NCBI GenBank assembly: GCA_002292955.1
Contig: DBCH01000126.1
Location: forward strand, 2,264 to 16,942
DNA: 14,679 nt
Reading direction: 5' to 3'
DNA from: Microbacteriaceae bacterium UBA963
GTDB lineage: Bacteria > Actinomycetota > Actinomycetes > Actinomycetales > Microbacteriaceae
This document shows, piece after piece, positions 13,498-14,679 of the stretch. Each line of letters opens with the position of its first letter. Positions within the stretch are counted from its first letter, which is position 1. A model generated the notes under the pieces. That model worked only from the letters and a program-made list of their open reading frames with translations. It made no database searches and was not told the origin of the DNA. The position numbers and the translations under genes are program-made.

Positions 13498-14177
13498 GTC
13501 GGTTGACCGAATCGAAACCCTACGCCGCGCACCGACTCAATCCATCCGGCACTGCCCAACTTCTTTCGAATGGCGGCCACGTGAGCATCCAGCGTCTTGG
13601 TGGTGCCAAACCAGTTGGTGTCCCACACGTCGTTGAGGATGTCGCTGCGCCGACAGACGGCGCCCGGATCTTCGGTGAGGTAGACGAGAAGCTCAAATTC
13701 GGTGGGTGTGAGGTGAATGTCGGTACCGCTCAGCGAGACGCGCTGTGAACGCGTGTCGATGCTGAGGGGCCCAAACGAGCGCTCAACGGGGCCGGAGGAG
13801 GCCTCGGCGGGTGCGGTTCGACGACCCACCGCGCGAATACGTGCCACCAGTTCGCGCATTCCGAACGGCTTCACCACGTAATCGTCGGCACCCATTTCGA
13901 GGCTCACGACGCGGTCAATTTCGTCGCCCCGCGCACTGACCACAATGATCGGTACCGCACTCTCTTTACGAATCGCTCGGCACACGTCGGTTCCGTCCAT
14001 GTCGGGCAGCCCGAGGTCGAGCAGAACGAGGTCGGGGGCGAACGTGACAAAATCCGCCAGGGCTGCGGCGCCGCTAGCACTGTGGTGGACCTCAAACGCG
14101 GCGTCGGCAAGCCCATCCATGATGCCGTCGGCAACCGACGCATCGTCCTCAACGACAAGTACCTTCACGCGCCCCAT
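13494..14177 (-). CDS. OmpR/PhoB-family response regulator
   Basis: A receiver plus winged-helix regulator, 227 residues from the ATG at 14177. The receiver has the acidic pair D11/D12, phosphoacceptor D54 in LLDLGLPDMDG, the switch residue S81 and K103 in VVKPFG. The C-terminal DNA-binding domain (about 131-225) has the typical LTPTEFELL start, a recognition-helix segment TKTLDAHVAAIRKKLG and the closing VRGVGFRF hairpin. It is co-transcribed with the histidine kinase, which is presumably its partner. The start is uncertain. A GTG at 14168 (VKVLVVEDD) would begin right at the first receiver strand, and an ATG at 14216 would add 13 atypical residues with an AAAGG 11 bases upstream. The divergent gap ahead of it contains repeats that could be its own operator. 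Confidence 0.92.
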   Translation of the reverse strand: MGRVKVLVVEDDASVADGIMDGLADAAFEVHHSASGAAALADFVTFAPDLVLLDLGLPDMDGTDVCRAIRKESAVPIIVVSARGDEIDRVVSLEMGADDYVVKPFGMRELVARIRAVGRRTAPAEASSGPVERSFGPLSIDTRSQRVSLSGTDIHLTPTEFELLVYLTEDPGAVCRRSDILNDVWDTNWFGTTKTLDAHVAAIRKKLGSAGWIESVRGVGFRFGQPT

Positions 14178-14228
14178 TCTGCCGGTATTCGCGCGCGAAG
14201 AACTCGTTGATCCCATAAATCACGCAAC

Positions 14229-14247
14229 CTTTGATGTTTCTTTGACG
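14229..14247. promoter_or_regulatory. Direct repeat of CTTTGAYG at 11-bp spacing, candidate response-regulator operator
   Basis: CTTTGATG (14229-14236) and CTTTGACG (14240-14247) start 11 bases apart. Tandem half-sites about one helical turn apart are the usual binding pattern of OmpR/PhoB regulators. The pair lies between the regulator gene and the divergent secreted-protein gene. This is pattern-based only. Confidence 0.4.
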
Positions 14248-14263
14248 AACGGCGGGCGTTCGT
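14245..14263. repeat. Inverted repeat, 7-bp arms (ACGAACG / CGTTCGT)
   Basis: Perfect 7-bp arms flank a 5-base GCGGG spacer in the divergent intergenic region. It overlaps the second copy of the CTTTGAYG direct repeat by three bases. There is no T-tract, so it is more likely a protein site than a terminator. Confidence 0.4.
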
Positions 14264-14290
14264 GAAGCCACGAGTTCGTAACGTGAAGAT

Positions 14291-14679
14291 ATGAAATCAC
14301 CTCTTGTGACCGTTCTTACCGTTGTTGGTGTTCTCGGAACAGCCAGCGTCGCCATGGCAGCTAACACCGACACCCTGAACGGAGTGTTTGGCGACGGCGA
14401 TCCCGTTTCGGCGTCCGAATCTGTTGTTTCGTCGAGCGACTCGACAAATTCGCCCGCCGCCGGTCCTGCTCCCGCAACGCCCGCCCCTGCTGCCCCCGGC
14501 GTTCCTGCGTCGCAGACGAATCAGTCATCAGGCACGGGCTCGAAGCCCGCAGCAGACCCCAGCGTGTATCCGGCACCGGCACCGCCAGACGGAACGACGG
14601 GTGGATCCGGCGCTTACCCCGGAGAGGATGACGAGGACGAGGACGAGGACGAGTACGAAGACGACGAGTACGAAGATGA
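14291..14679 (+). CDS. Secreted Pro/Ala-rich protein with acidic Asp/Glu/Tyr tail (cut by the window end)
   Basis: An ATG at 14291 opens a frame of 129 codons that runs off the window. The TGA at 14677-14679 is out of frame, so the C-terminus is not seen. Residues 1-23 form a signal peptide (basic K2, hydrophobic core, AMA before A24). Residues about 30-60 are Ser-rich, 60-115 are an Ala/Pro/Gly/Ser linker without predicted structure, and the visible end is a run of Asp/Glu broken by Tyr (DEDEDEDEYEDDEYED). There is no lipobox cysteine or recognisable domain. It is not a known family to me. The acidic tail could bind cations or basic wall partners. Divergent placement from a two-component system suggests regulation by that system. 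No clear ribosome-binding site is seen at the proper distance. Confidence 0.7.
   Translation, partial: MKSPLVTVLTVVGVLGTASVAMAANTDTLNGVFGDGDPVSASESVVSSSDSTNSPAAGPAPATPAPAAPGVPASQTNQSSGTGSKPAADPSVYPAPAPPDGTTGGSGAYPGEDDEDEDEDEYEDDEYED
14630..14653. repeat. Four tandem GACGAG hexamers encoding Asp-Glu
   Basis: Four perfect hexamers are followed by a 14-base unit (14648-14661) repeated with a 15-base period at 14663-14676. Together they encode the acidic tail of the secreted protein. All units are multiples of three, so copy-number change would keep the frame. Confidence 0.6.

Noticed and set aside
14178..14216. Longer response-regulator start at the ATG at 14216
   Set aside because: The extra residues are Ser/Arg-rich and precede the first receiver strand, unlike the family; the start at 14177 or 14168 is preferred, though not proven.
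14677..14679. TGA at the last bases as a stop codon of the acidic-tailed protein
   Set aside because: The triplet is out of frame with the ATG at 14291 (386 bases between them), so the gene continues past the window.

Overview
This 14.7 kb window is an actinobacterial chromosome segment. Its gene order is ppi - rhomboid - crgA - (sortase) - small membrane protein - trpG/pabA - pknB - pknA - pbpA - ftsW/rodA - pstP - fhaB - fhaA, which is the origin-proximal envelope/phospho-signalling neighbourhood known from Mycobacterium (Rv0009-Rv0020c region) and its relatives. Moderately high GC, frequent GTG and TTG starts, a class E sortase next to crgA and the protein styles suggest a Microbacteriaceae-type organism. 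The family is an inference from gene style, not a proven assignment.

Left part (1-3260): the tail of a cyclophilin-type prolyl isomerase, a zinc-ribbon rhomboid protease, then a 66-base gap holding two co-oriented DnaA-box-like 9-mers. crgA (minus strand) is divergent from a plus-strand set: class E sortase, a 50-residue single-pass membrane protein, and a TrpG/PabA glutamine amidotransferase. These last two overlap by one base.

Centre (3235-12023, minus strand): a seven-gene operon reading fhaA, fhaB, pstP, ftsW/rodA, pbpA, pknA, pknB. Five of its six junctions overlap by 1-8 bases and the sixth gap is 11 bases. It combines peptidoglycan polymerisation (SEDS glycosyltransferase plus class B PBP) with Ser/Thr phospho-signalling (two membrane kinases, a PP2C phosphatase, two FHA readers). 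The most unusual point is that the three-PASTA kinase (PknB position) has lost the catalytic HRD aspartate (HQG), the following lysine (T), the third glycine of the P-loop and all activation-loop threonines. The neighbouring PknA keeps every catalytic residue. The system therefore looks like one live kinase plus one PASTA-bearing pseudokinase.

Right part (12115-14679): an OmpR-family response regulator and a sensor histidine kinase with a predicted extracytoplasmic sensor domain lie on the minus strand, directly upstream of fhaA. Divergent from them is a gene, cut by the window end, for a secreted Pro/Ala-rich protein with a strongly acidic Asp/Glu/Tyr tail. The intergenic region between them carries an 11-bp-phased direct repeat and an inverted repeat that could be the regulator's operator. 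No tRNA, rRNA, CRISPR array or insertion sequence was seen.
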